Shown piece by piece: positions 1 to 6,267 of a stretch of DNA of 6,701 nt (positions are counted from its first letter, which is position 1; every line of letters begins with the position of its first letter). Below the pieces are notes generated by a model, which ran no database searches, was not told the origin of the DNA, and saw only the letters and a list, made by a program, of their open reading frames with translations. Location of the stretch: assembly GCA_026984555.1 (NCBI GenBank), contig JALSRY010000770.1, positions 1 to 6,701 on the forward strand. The letters run 5' to 3'. The DNA is from Phycisphaerae bacterium (GTDB taxonomy: Bacteria; Planctomycetota; Phycisphaerae; UBA1845; Fen-1342). A program made the translations under genes and the position numbers.

Positions 1-132
1 AAGAGTTACGTAGTCGGGAATCTCGACGGCACGACGATCGACTACAAGGACGGGCTCATGGGTGCGGGTTTCACGTTCCACAACCCCAACGCGAAGCACA
101 CGTGCGGTTGCGGGTCGAGCTATTCCGCCTAG
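1..132 (+). CDS. iscA: A-type iron-sulfur carrier protein (IscA/HesB family), 3' end only
   Basis: The first 43 codons, read in frame 1 from base 1 to TAG at 130-132, are the C-terminal part of an A-type Fe-S carrier; the start lies upstream of the window. Visible motifs are the [10 protein letters not shown] segment (local residues 21-30) followed by the diagnostic CGCGSS motif (local residues 35-40). Family knowledge: the two cysteines of C-x-C, with a third cysteine upstream of this window, bind an Fe-S cluster or iron, and the protein passes clusters from the IscU scaffold to target enzymes in the cytosol. The next genes are hscB, hscA and fdx, which is the iscA position in the classical operon. 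SufA or ErpA share this motif, so the symbol rests on the neighbours. Family membership is near certain; the paralogue is less so. Confidence 0.9.
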   Translation, partial: KSYVVGNLDGTTIDYKDGLMGAGFTFHNPNAKHTCGCGSSYSA

Positions 133-205
133 ACTCTACCGCGGCCGGCAAGTCCGTCTCGCGGCCGCCACGCACGTGGCGAACGCCGCAGCGTGCCGGC
201 GGGCC

Positions 206-210
206 GGAGG
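206..210 (+). promoter_or_regulatory. Ribosome binding site of hscB (GGAGG)
   Basis: GGAGG lies 7 bases before the ATG at 218. It decides the hscB start: the same frame is open back to an ATG at 62, but that ATG lies inside the upstream A-type carrier gene, and the added 52 residues would be arginine- and alanine-rich sequence with no match to the J-protein fold. Confidence 0.7.
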
Positions 211-217
211 CCGCGAT

Positions 218-838
218 ATGACCGAATCCACCGAGCATCAGCCCGCGCCCGTGGCTCCGGCGCGCTGCCGTGCGTGCGACCGGCCGCTGGAAAGCCCGCT
301 CTATTGCGCCGGCTGTCACCGGCTCTACCCGGCTGACGGGCTCAACTACTTCGAGCTGTTGGGCGTTTCACCAGGCTTCGACATCGACCCGGAGGTGATC
401 CGCCGGCGTTACTTCCAGGTCTCACGCGATATCCATCCCGACCGTGTGGGAGCCGACGGTCGCCAGGATCTGGCCATGCGCATCAGCGCGAAGGTGAACG
501 AGGCCTACCGGGTGCTGCTCGACCCGCTGCTGCGGGCCGAATACCTGCTGTCGCTGTGCCACGACGAGACGCTCAACGACAAGGCCGTACCGCCGGAGGT
601 GCTCACCGAGACGCTCATGCTGCGTGAGGAGATCGAGCAGGCCCGGGCCGCGGGCGATGCCGGGCGTCTGGCCGAGATGCGCGAGCAGGTCGAGCAGCGC
701 GATGCCGCTCTTCGCGAGCAGGTCGCCCACGCCGCCCGCGCCTTGCCCGGAGATGCCGAAACGCGCCGCCGTTTGCGGCAGTTCCTCAACGCGACCCGCT
801 ATGTCCGCCGAATGCTGGACGAGCTGCGAGAGCCATGA
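218..838 (+). CDS. hscB: Co-chaperone HscB (Hsc20, J-protein) with N-terminal zinc-ribbon-like tetracysteine
   Basis: This 206-residue J-domain co-chaperone delivers the IscU scaffold to HscA and stimulates its ATPase. Residues 17-33 hold C-x2-C (C17, C20) and C-x2-C (C30, C33), a probable metal-binding knuckle. The J-domain begins at YFELLGV (44-50), typical of HscB, with the invariant HPD at 73-75 inside SRDIHPDRV. The helix reading [20 protein letters not shown] (92-111) is also characteristic. The C-terminal coiled bundle, which binds IscU in the family, includes MLREEIEQ at 134-141 and runs to residue 206. E. coli HscB is about 171 residues; the extra length is mostly the N-terminal cysteine module, which resembles that of human HSCB. 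The start at 218 is chosen from the GGAGG site at 206-210. The stop overlaps the hscA ATG as ATGA, suggesting translational coupling. Confidence 0.93.
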   Translation: MTESTEHQPAPVAPARCRACDRPLESPLYCAGCHRLYPADGLNYFELLGVSPGFDIDPEVIRRRYFQVSRDIHPDRVGADGRQDLAMRISAKVNEAYRVLLDPLLRAEYLLSLCHDETLNDKAVPPEVLTETLMLREEIEQARAAGDAGRLAEMREQVEQRDAALREQVAHAARALPGDAETRRRLRQFLNATRYVRRMLDELREP

Positions 839-2817
839 ACCCTTCCGAAACCATCATCGGCATCGACCTGGGCACGACGTTTTCGCTCGTCGCGTACGTG
901 GACGAGCGGGGGCCGCACGTCATCCGTGACGAGACCGGCGAGGCCCGGCTCCCGTCGGTCATCGGCGTCCTGCCCGACCCGGACGGCGGGCGTCCGCGGC
1001 TCACCATCGGCTGGCCGGCCCGCAACCACGCCGTCGAACATCCCGAAACGACCGTCTATTCGATCAAGCGTCTGATCGGCAAGGGGATCGACGAGCTGCG
1101 CGCCGAGCTTCCGTTTCTGGCTTACAGCGTGATGCCCGGCCCGCGCCACACGGTGCCGGTCGAGATCGACGGCCGGCGCTACACGCCGGAGGAAATCTCG
1201 TCGATCATTCTCCAAGAGCTCAAACGTCGAGCCGAGGAGCATCTGGGCCGGGCGGTCCGTCGGGCTGTCATCACAGTACCCGCGTACTTCGACGATTCGC
1301 AGCGTCAGGCGACCCGCGACGCGGCCCGGGCCGCCGGCCTCGACGTGGTTCGCATCATCAACGAACCCACCGCAGCGGCACTGGCTTACGGCATCGGCAT
1401 CCGCCAGGCGCTTCAGCAGCAATCCCCCTGCGCGCCGGAGTCCCGCGGCACCAGCCTGCTGCAAGTCGCGCCGTGCCCCACCAGCGGCAGCGACGGCACC
1501 CGCGCCGATGCCGCCCCGACCCAGACCGTCGCGGTGTACGACCTCGGCGGCGGCACGTTTGACATCTCGATCCTGCGGATCGAGTCCGGCGTGTTCCAGG
1601 TGCTGTCCACGGCTGGGGATACGCGGCTCGGCGGGGATGACTTCGACCGCGAAATCATCAAGCTGGTCCAGCACGAAGTTCGCGAGCAATTCGGGCTTTC
1701 GATCGAGTCGCCGACGACCAAGCAGGCCCTTCGTGGTCTGGCCGAGGCGGTCAAGATTCGCCTCAGCGAACAGGACGCCGCCCGCATCGAGCTCGACCTG
1801 GGACAAGATCGGCTCTATCGCCGCCAGATCGGCCGCGACGAGTTCGAGAGACTCTGTGATCCGCTGGTCGCCCGCACCATTGCGCTGTGCCGCAGCGCCG
1901 CGGAGGATGCGGGACTGGCCATCGACCGGATCGACCAGGTGATCCTGGTGGGCGGCTCGACGCGCATGCCCCTTGTCCGCCGGCGGGTGGGCGAGACCTT
2001 CGGCCGCACGCCCTACACGGCCCTGAACCCGGACGAAGTCGTTGCGATCGGGGCGGCGATGCAGGCGTCGGTGCTCGCCGGCAGCCCGCTGGACATGCTC
2101 CTGCTCGACGTGACGCCGCTGAGCCTGGGCATTGAAACGATGGGTGGGGCGGTCAGCAAGCTGATCCTCAAGAACACGACGATCCCCTGCCGGGCAACCG
2201 AGCAGTTCACGACGTTCGTGGACGGTCAGACCGCGATCAAGCTGAACGTGCTCCAAGGCGAACGCGAACTGGCCCGCGACTGTCGCAGCTTGGGCGAGTT
2301 CGAGTTGCGTGACATCCCGCCCATGCCCGCCGGCATGCCCAAGGTCGAGGTCGAGTTCCTGATCGACGCCAACGGCATCCTCAACGTCTCTGCCCGCGAG
2401 CTGCGCAGCGGGCGGCAGGCCGGTATCCAGATCGTTCCCAGCCACGGACTCACCCGCGAAGAGGTCGAGCGCATCGAACGTGAAAGCATCGCCCGCGCCC
2501 GCGACGACATCGACGAACATCGCCGCATCGACCTGGTGAATCAGGTCGAGTTCGACACGAACAAGGCCGAACAGATGCTCGCGAAGGTCGGCCACCTGCT
2601 GGATGCCGGCGAGGCGGCGCGGATTCGCGCCGACATCGCCGCGCTGCGCAAGCTCGCTGCCGAAACCCGCGACCTCGACCAGCTCCACCGGGCGCTCGAT
2701 GCCTTCGGCAAGGGCACGCTGCATCTGGCCGAGCTGGGTATTCGCGAAGCCCTCAAGGACGGCGGCGAGGCCGAGGCCCCAACCGCCCGCGCCCCCCGAG
2801 ACAACGTCAAGACCTGA
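835..2817 (+). CDS. hscA: Fe-S assembly Hsp70 chaperone HscA, with an in-frame insert in the ATPase domain
   Basis: This 660-residue Hsp70 works with HscB in ATP-driven cluster release from IscU. The ATPase domain (about 1-415) shows phosphate-1 GIDLGTTFS (9-17), the catalytic lysine in YSIKRLIGK (K78), [10 protein letters not shown] (148-157), [11 protein letters not shown] (176-186), phosphate-2 DLGGGTFD (236-243) and adenosine motif LVGGSTRMP (371-379). The linker [11 protein letters not shown] (422-432) leads into the substrate-binding domain (to about 530) and a helical lid (about 535-640). E. coli HscA is 616 residues; the excess is mostly residues 188-231, where about 36 extra residues rich in Gln, Ser, Pro and Gly, with two cysteines (C199, C214), sit between AYG and the phosphate-2 strand. 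Key catalytic residues are intact, so I expect an active chaperone. Choice of HscA over DnaK rests mainly on the hscB, fdx and A-type carrier neighbours. The start overlaps the hscB stop by 4 bases. Confidence 0.94.
   Translation: MNPSETIIGIDLGTTFSLVAYVDERGPHVIRDETGEARLPSVIGVLPDPDGGRPRLTIGWPARNHAVEHPETTVYSIKRLIGKGIDELRAELPFLAYSVMPGPRHTVPVEIDGRRYTPEEISSIILQELKRRAEEHLGRAVRRAVITVPAYFDDSQRQATRDAARAAGLDVVRIINEPTAAALAYGIGIRQALQQQSPCAPESRGTSLLQVAPCPTSGSDGTRADAAPTQTVAVYDLGGGTFDISILRIESGVFQVLSTAGDTRLGGDDFDREIIKLVQHEVREQFGLSIESPTTKQALRGLAEAVKIRLSEQDAARIELDLGQDRLYRRQIGRDEFERLCDPLVARTIALCRSAAEDAGLAIDRIDQVILVGGSTRMPLVRRRVGETFGRTPYTALNPDEVVAIGAAMQASVLAGSPLDMLLLDVTPLSLGIETMGGAVSKLILKNTTIPCRATEQFTTFVDGQTAIKLNVLQGERELARDCRSLGEFELRDIPPMPAGMPKVEVEFLIDANGILNVSARELRSGRQAGIQIVPSHGLTREEVERIERESIARARDDIDEHRRIDLVNQVEFDTNKAEQMLAKVGHLLDAGEAARIRADIAALRKLAAETRDLDQLHRALDAFGKGTLHLAELGIREALKDGGEAEAPTARAPRDNVKT
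1396..1527 (+). other. In-frame insert in the hscA ATPase domain with internal short repeats
   Basis: This segment encodes HscA residues 188-231, where E. coli DnaK has only about 8 residues between the equivalent AYGL and AVYDLG. Seen directly: GGCAC at 1447-1451 is complementary to GTGCC at 1473-1477, CACCAGC is repeated at 1449-1455 and 1479-1485, and GGCACC is repeated at 1447-1452 and 1495-1500. The encoded peptide is low in hydrophobic content and is probably a flexible surface loop. Inference: it could descend from a small palindromic intergenic-type repeat captured in frame. The stem is short and imperfect, so simple loop expansion is an equally good explanation. Confidence 0.6.
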
Positions 2818-2832
2818 CCACGGAGCCCCATC

Positions 2833-3255
2833 ATGACCTCACGCAACCCGTACATCGACGAGCCCGACATCCGCCCGCCGACGCGGGCCTACACCGTCAG
2901 CTTCGTGGATGAGCAGGGCCAGCGTCACGATGTCCGCGTCGAGCCCGAACGCATTCCTTTCGGCGACCACGGCTTGCCCGGTAGCTTGCTCGATATCGCC
3001 TTGGGCAACGGGATCGAAATCGACCACGCTTGCGGCGGTGTGTGCGCGTGCAGCACCTGCCACGTGATCGTCAAAGAGGGGATCGAGTCCTGCAATTCGC
3101 CCGGCGAGGCCGAGGAAGATATGCTCGACGCCGCCTATGGCGTCACGCACCAGTCGCGTCTGGCGTGCCAGTGCGTACCCGACGGCACGCGGGATGTCGT
3201 CGTCGTGATCCCCGGCTGGAACCGCAACCTGGCGCGCGAGGGCCACGGTTCCTGA
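2833..3255 (+). CDS. fdx: [2Fe-2S] ferredoxin of the ISC system (adrenodoxin type)
   Basis: This 140-residue ferredoxin is the likely electron donor for cluster assembly on IscU in the cytosol. The cluster motif is C-x5-C-x2-C followed by a distant cysteine. C67, C73 and C76 lie in the HACGGVCACSTCHV segment and C112 in SRLACQC, which line up with the four ligands of E. coli Fdx. The non-ligand C71 also has an E. coli counterpart. The acidic stretch GEAEEDMLDAAYGV (91-104) is the helix used for partner docking in adrenodoxin-type ferredoxins. The protein is about 29 residues longer than E. coli Fdx, largely through an N-terminal extension of about 20 residues (TSRNPYIDEPDIRPPTRAY) with no signal-peptide character. 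ATG at 2833 follows the hscA stop by 15 bases, with a weak GGAG at 2822-2825. It is probably the last isc gene here, since no iscX follows. Confidence 0.94.
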   Translation: MTSRNPYIDEPDIRPPTRAYTVSFVDEQGQRHDVRVEPERIPFGDHGLPGSLLDIALGNGIEIDHACGGVCACSTCHVIVKEGIESCNSPGEAEEDMLDAAYGVTHQSRLACQCVPDGTRDVVVVIPGWNRNLAREGHGS

Positions 3256-3366
3256 GGTCGCGCCCGCCGCCTGGTCGCCGGGTTTCTCCCGGGCCTGCGT
3301 GGATGAGACGGAACGCGCCGCCATCGGCTGCGCCCGTCGGACCGCCGGAACACGAGTCGGTCGTGG

Positions 3367-3380
3367 CCCGGCCGGCCGGG
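3367..3380. repeat. 14-base perfect palindrome upstream of the glycosyltransferase gene
   Basis: CCCGGCCGGCCGGG is its own reverse complement, lies 13 bases before the ATG at 3394, and overlaps the only candidate ribosome site (GGGAG, 3378-3382). It sits in the 138-base gap between fdx and the glycosyltransferase, where I see no gene, no clear sigma-70 promoter and no terminator with a T-run. In GC-rich DNA such a palindrome may be chance. If real, it could mask the ribosome site or bind a dimeric regulator. Confidence 0.3.
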
Positions 3381-3393
3381 AGCGGCAAGACGC

Positions 3394-4191
3394 ATGCGAC
3401 CGAGCTTTGCGGGGTTGGCCGTGTCCGAGGTGAGCCTGCAATCCGACACCCGTCCCATGCTCTCGATCGTAATCCCCGCGCACAACGAGGCCCGGCGGAT
3501 CGGTGAAACGCTCGAACGCCTGCGCCGCTTCGCTGCCCGCTGCCCGTGGTCGGTCGAGGTCATTGTCGTCAGCGACGGCAGCGGCGACGAGACGCCGGAT
3601 ATCGTCCGGCGGTTCGAATCCGGCTCGTTCGCATTGCGGGTGTTGGAGGATCCTGTCAACCGGGGCAAAGGGTACGCCGTTCGACGGGGGGTGTTGGCGT
3701 CGCGGGGGGATCTGGTACTCATGTGCGACGCGGACTTATCCACGCCGATCGAAGAGGTGTATCGACTGCATGGTTGGATCGAGCGCGGCTGTGCGGTGGT
3801 GATTGGTTCGCGCGACCTGCCCGGCGCGGTGCTCGATCCGCCGCAACCGTTGGCCCGGCGTTTGGCGGCGTGGGCGTTTCGGGCGTTACGCCGGCGGATA
3901 CTGCTTGGCGGCCTGCGCGATACCCAGTGCGGGTTCAAGCTGTTCACGGGGGAGGCGGCGCGGTCGTTGCTTGCCCGGACGGCGCTCGACGGTTGGCTGT
4001 TCGATTGCGAGGTGCTGGGGCTCGCCGATCGGCTCGGGTATCGGGTCCGCGAGGTGCCCGTTCGCTGGTGCAACCACCCCGAAACGCGCGTGCGCGTGTT
4101 GCCCGCGGTGTTCGAGACGCCGGGGCAACTGCTGGCTCTGCGCCGCCGGCTGAACCGCATCACGCCTCCGCCCGCGCCCCCGCCGCGATGA
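3394..4191 (+). CDS. Family 2 glycosyltransferase, ALG5-like polyprenyl/dolichyl-phosphate glucosyltransferase type
   Basis: This 265-residue GT-A enzyme probably transfers a sugar, likely glucose, from a nucleotide sugar to a polyprenyl phosphate at the cytoplasmic face of the membrane. Motifs in order are SIVIPAHNEARR (24-35), the nucleotide-binding VVSDGSGDET (58-67), NRGKGYAVRRG (89-99), the metal-binding DxD in CDADLSTP (111-118), and DTQCGFKLF (176-184) with WLFDCEVL (201-208). The last two are characteristic of the ALG5/DPG synthase branch. No transmembrane segment is evident, unlike DPM1 fusions. The start is uncertain: ATG 3394 has GGGAG 11 bases upstream, but GTG 3421, GTG 3430 or ATG 3457 are possible, and the domain itself needs only the last. 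The proline-rich tail (TPPPAPPPR) is encoded where the gene overlaps the convergent dus gene. The acceptor and pathway cannot be read from the neighbours. Confidence 0.88.
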   Translation: MRPSFAGLAVSEVSLQSDTRPMLSIVIPAHNEARRIGETLERLRRFAARCPWSVEVIVVSDGSGDETPDIVRRFESGSFALRVLEDPVNRGKGYAVRRGVLASRGDLVLMCDADLSTPIEEVYRLHGWIERGCAVVIGSRDLPGAVLDPPQPLARRLAAWAFRALRRRILLGGLRDTQCGFKLFTGEAARSLLARTALDGWLFDCEVLGLADRLGYRVREVPVRWCNHPETRVRVLPAVFETPGQLLALRRRLNRITPPPAPPPR

Positions 4192-5215
4192 GATCCCCCG
4201 GTCCTTGCTTGCGCCGCCCCGGGGGCCAGGCCCGCCCGGGGTCGTACCAGCGATCGAGCACGGCGCGCCAGTCGGCCACGTTGCGCGTGCGGATGAAGGC
4301 GTCGCGGACCGCGCCGGCATCGGGGTGCAGCTCGCTGTATTTGATTCCGAACTTGCGCATGATCCGGGCGGCACGCGACTCGCCGTACGCGCGGACTGCC
4401 AGCTCGAAGTGTTCGCGAATCACGCGACCCTGCTCGGGCACGCTTGGCGGCTCGGGTAACGGCCGGCCGCTCAGCAACGCCCGCGCCTCGCGGAAAATCC
4501 ACGGATTGCCGATACACCCGCGGGCGACGGTCACGCCGTCCACGCCGGTCTCACGCAACATGCGGACGATATCGTGCGCGGTGAACAGGTCGCCGCTGCC
4601 GAGGAGGACGCGGTCGCCGACGTGGGCGCGAACCTCGCGGAGGAAGGACCAGTCGGCCGGACCGACGTAGCGCTGTTGCACCGTGCGGCCGTGAACCGTG
4701 ACCGCCGCCAGACCGGTATCGAACGCCGCGTCGAGAATGCGGAAAAAATTGTGCCGGCTCTGAGGCGAGGCGTCCGTCCCCCGGCGCATCTTCAGCGTCA
4801 CCGGAACGCGGGAGGGAACCGCGTCACGCACGCGGCGAAGGATCTCGATCGCGGTCTCAGGCTGCGAAAGCAGGTACCCGCCCCGGCATCGCCCCAATAC
4901 CTTGCGGACCGGACAACCGAAGTTGATATCCACCACGTCGAACCCGGCCGCGGCCATCTCCGCCGCCGCCTCGGCAAGCTGTTCCGGGTCGGCGCCCATG
5001 AGCTGCCCGCCGATGGGATGATCCTCGGGTGCGACGCGGAGGATGCGGCGGCGCAAGCGACCGGGCTCCACGACCAGCCGATCGAGCACGACCTCGTGGA
5101 GGGTGTAGGGCGCGCCGAAGCGCCGGGCGATGGCGCGCATCGGCCCGTCGCTGTAGCCCGACAAGGCCGCCTGTATCACGGGGAACTCGAATTCGAGGTC
5201 GCCAATCCGTAACAT
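4160..5215 (-). CDS. dus: tRNA-dihydrouridine synthase (Dus family, DusB-like)
   Basis: This 351-residue FMN enzyme reduces specific uridines in tRNA to dihydrouridine using NAD(P)H. The TIM barrel starts with PVIQAALSGYSDGPMR (12-27), corresponding to the usual 'LAPMAGVTD' motif, and continues with GGQLMGADP (69-77). The catalytic C101 lies in DINFGCPVRKV (96-106). FMN contacts include TLKMRRG (140-146), VHGRT (174-178), GSGDL (206-210, where the family usually has NGD) and ARGCIGNPWIF (231-241). The helical tRNA-binding domain follows, with MRKFGIKY (286-293). ATG at 5215 is the first possible start, because an in-frame TAA lies four codons before it. No Shine-Dalgarno site is visible and a TATAAT box sits just upstream, so translation may be leaderless. 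The 3' end overlaps the convergent glycosyltransferase by 32 bases. Family is certain; the subfamily (and so the modified position) is not. Confidence 0.93.
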   Translation of the reverse strand: MLRIGDLEFEFPVIQAALSGYSDGPMRAIARRFGAPYTLHEVVLDRLVVEPGRLRRRILRVAPEDHPIGGQLMGADPEQLAEAAAEMAAAGFDVVDINFGCPVRKVLGRCRGGYLLSQPETAIEILRRVRDAVPSRVPVTLKMRRGTDASPQSRHNFFRILDAAFDTGLAAVTVHGRTVQQRYVGPADWSFLREVRAHVGDRVLLGSGDLFTAHDIVRMLRETGVDGVTVARGCIGNPWIFREARALLSGRPLPEPPSVPEQGRVIREHFELAVRAYGESRAARIMRKFGIKYSELHPDAGAVRDAFIRTRNVADWRAVLDRWYDPGRAWPPGRRKQGPGDLIAAGARAEA

Positions 5216-5223
5216 ACGCTGCG

Positions 5224-5229
5224 ATTATA
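5224..5229 (-). promoter_or_regulatory. Perfect -10 box (TATAAT) for dus, probably leaderless
   Basis: On the minus strand bases 5229 to 5224 read TATAAT, the sigma-70 consensus and notable in such GC-rich DNA. A start point about 7 bases downstream falls near 5217, only 1-3 bases before the dus ATG at 5215. No convincing -35 hexamer is seen at the usual spacing. On the plus strand the same TATA core reads TATACC (5226-5231, 4 of 6 matches), which could serve the divergent S66 gene with a leader of about 24 bases. Confidence 0.6.
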
Positions 5230-5262
5230 CCCGGATCACCCCCGAGCGAACGGACCGAAAAC

Positions 5263-6267
5263 ATGGCTCGCAAGACGCCCCGCCCCCGCGTTCACCTGAT
5301 CGCGCACGCGAACCCCGCGACCCGCGACATCAAACGCTTGGGCATGCCCGATACCGCGACCTACCTGCGATTCATTCGCGCGCAACTGCCCCGAACCCAC
5401 CGCCTCACCGCGACGCCACGACTGTTCGACGCCGCCGAAGATCAAGATCGCGGCGGTCGGCGTGACGATGCCGCCCGCGTACGCGACCTGCAGAACGCGA
5501 TGGACGATCCGGCGACGGTGGCGATCGTGGCCGTCAGCGGGGGCGCGTATTTCTCGCGTCTGCTGCCCGAGCTCGACTTCTCGGCGCTGGTTCGGCGGCA
5601 CCGTCCGCTGTGGGCGCTGGGGTTCAGCGAGATGACCGGACTGGTCAACATCGTGTCGTCGTATCGGGCCGGGCGTGGTGTGTATTGGCTTTGCCCGAAT
5701 TACCTCGCGTGGAAAATCAAGCCGCGCCGCGCCGCCCGCGCGGCCTTTGCCGAGTTCTGGCGGAACCTGCCGGATTTCATCGCCGAACAGCGCCCCGCAC
5801 ATGCCGAACACCTGCCCCTGGGACCGATCCGCGGTCAGCTCGTGAGCGGCACCCTCCGGGCAGGGAACGTGCGCCTGATCGGTGGGTGCCTGAGCGTACT
5901 GGCCGGTGTTCTCACGGGAGGCGTCGCTCGGCGGCTGCGACCCGACGGTCGCTGGCTCGTGCTCGAAGATGTCTTCGAGCCGCCGTATCGCGTCGATCGT
6001 TTTCTCGCGACGCTCAAGATCGCGGGCTGGTTCGAGCGGGTGGCGGGGGTGCTCGTCGGTTCGTTTCACTACAAGCGTGAGAACCGCGCCCCGGCGGTGG
6101 TCGAGCTGTTACGCTACCACTTGCCGCGGGGGAGACGTGTGCCGGTGGTTGTGAGCGAAACGGTGGGGCATACGTGGCCGATCGTGCCGCTGCCGCTGAA
6201 CCGGCCCCTGTCGCTGCGCGTCCGCGGGCGTAAAGTATCGGTACACACGCCTTGGGAAGCGCGGTAA
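5263..6267 (+). CDS. Peptidase family S66 protein (LD-carboxypeptidase / MccF-like)
   Basis: This 334-residue protein belongs to the serine peptidase family that includes cytosolic murein LD-carboxypeptidase LdcA (removes the terminal D-Ala from muropeptide tetrapeptides during recycling) and the microcin C immunity protein MccF. Visible: SGGAYFSRLLPELDF (92-106), corresponding to the usual RGGYG..RLLP.LD; nucleophile elbow GFSEMT (120-125, Ser122; family usually GFSD/GYSD); GGCLSVL (207-213); WLVLEDVFEPPYRVDR (231-246) carrying the expected glutamate (E235 or E239); and VGHTWPIVPLP (301-311) with the expected His303. The Ser-Glu-His triad is therefore complete, but its surroundings diverge from textbook LdcA. 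No signal peptide is seen. ATG 5263 lacks a clear ribosome site; the frame stays open upstream only through antisense to dus, with no match to the family. The gene is divergent from dus across 47 bases. The substrate, muropeptide or a peptidyl-nucleotide, cannot be decided from sequence. Confidence 0.85.
   Translation: MARKTPRPRVHLIAHANPATRDIKRLGMPDTATYLRFIRAQLPRTHRLTATPRLFDAAEDQDRGGRRDDAARVRDLQNAMDDPATVAIVAVSGGAYFSRLLPELDFSALVRRHRPLWALGFSEMTGLVNIVSSYRAGRGVYWLCPNYLAWKIKPRRAARAAFAEFWRNLPDFIAEQRPAHAEHLPLGPIRGQLVSGTLRAGNVRLIGGCLSVLAGVLTGGVARRLRPDGRWLVLEDVFEPPYRVDRFLATLKIAGWFERVAGVLVGSFHYKRENRAPAVVELLRYHLPRGRRVPVVVSETVGHTWPIVPLPLNRPLSLRVRGRKVSVHTPWEAR

Noticed and set aside
62..217. An upstream 52-residue extension of HscB starting at ATG 62.
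   Set aside because: It starts inside the A-type carrier gene, has no family match, and the GGAGG at 206-210 supports ATG 218.
799..2724. A 641-codon open frame on the minus strand covering nearly all of hscA.
   Set aside because: Long antisense open frames opposite Hsp70 genes are a known curiosity and arise from codon bias in GC-rich genes. The translation is Asp/Arg/Ala-rich without recognisable domains, while the plus strand is an unmistakable Hsp70.
3278..3292. Hairpin CCGGG-TTTCT-CCCGG 22 bases after fdx as a terminator of the isc operon.
   Set aside because: Only 5 pairs and no following T-run; a stem this short is expected by chance in this base composition.
3456..3471. Sixteen-base match (CCCATGCTCTCGATCG) between the glycosyltransferase start region and ligA near 6672-6687.
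   Set aside because: Both encode P-M-L-S-I within different conserved motifs with the same favoured codons; no further flanking similarity, so it is coincidence.
3135..4517. A 460-codon open frame on the minus strand spanning fdx, the gap, the glycosyltransferase and the dus 3' end.
   Set aside because: It is antisense to one clear gene and out of frame with dus, is extremely Arg/Ser-rich and shows no motif; it is a GC-rich shadow.
5029..5262. A longer S66 protein beginning at ATG 5029.
   Set aside because: The extra 78 residues are antisense to the conserved N-terminal half of dus, are Arg-rich and lack family similarity; ATG 5263 gives a normal S66 length.
3394..6267. The GT, dus and S66 genes as an antiphage or natural-product island.
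   Set aside because: Each belongs to a common housekeeping-type family, orientations are mixed, and no mobile, nuclease or biosynthetic partner is present in the window.
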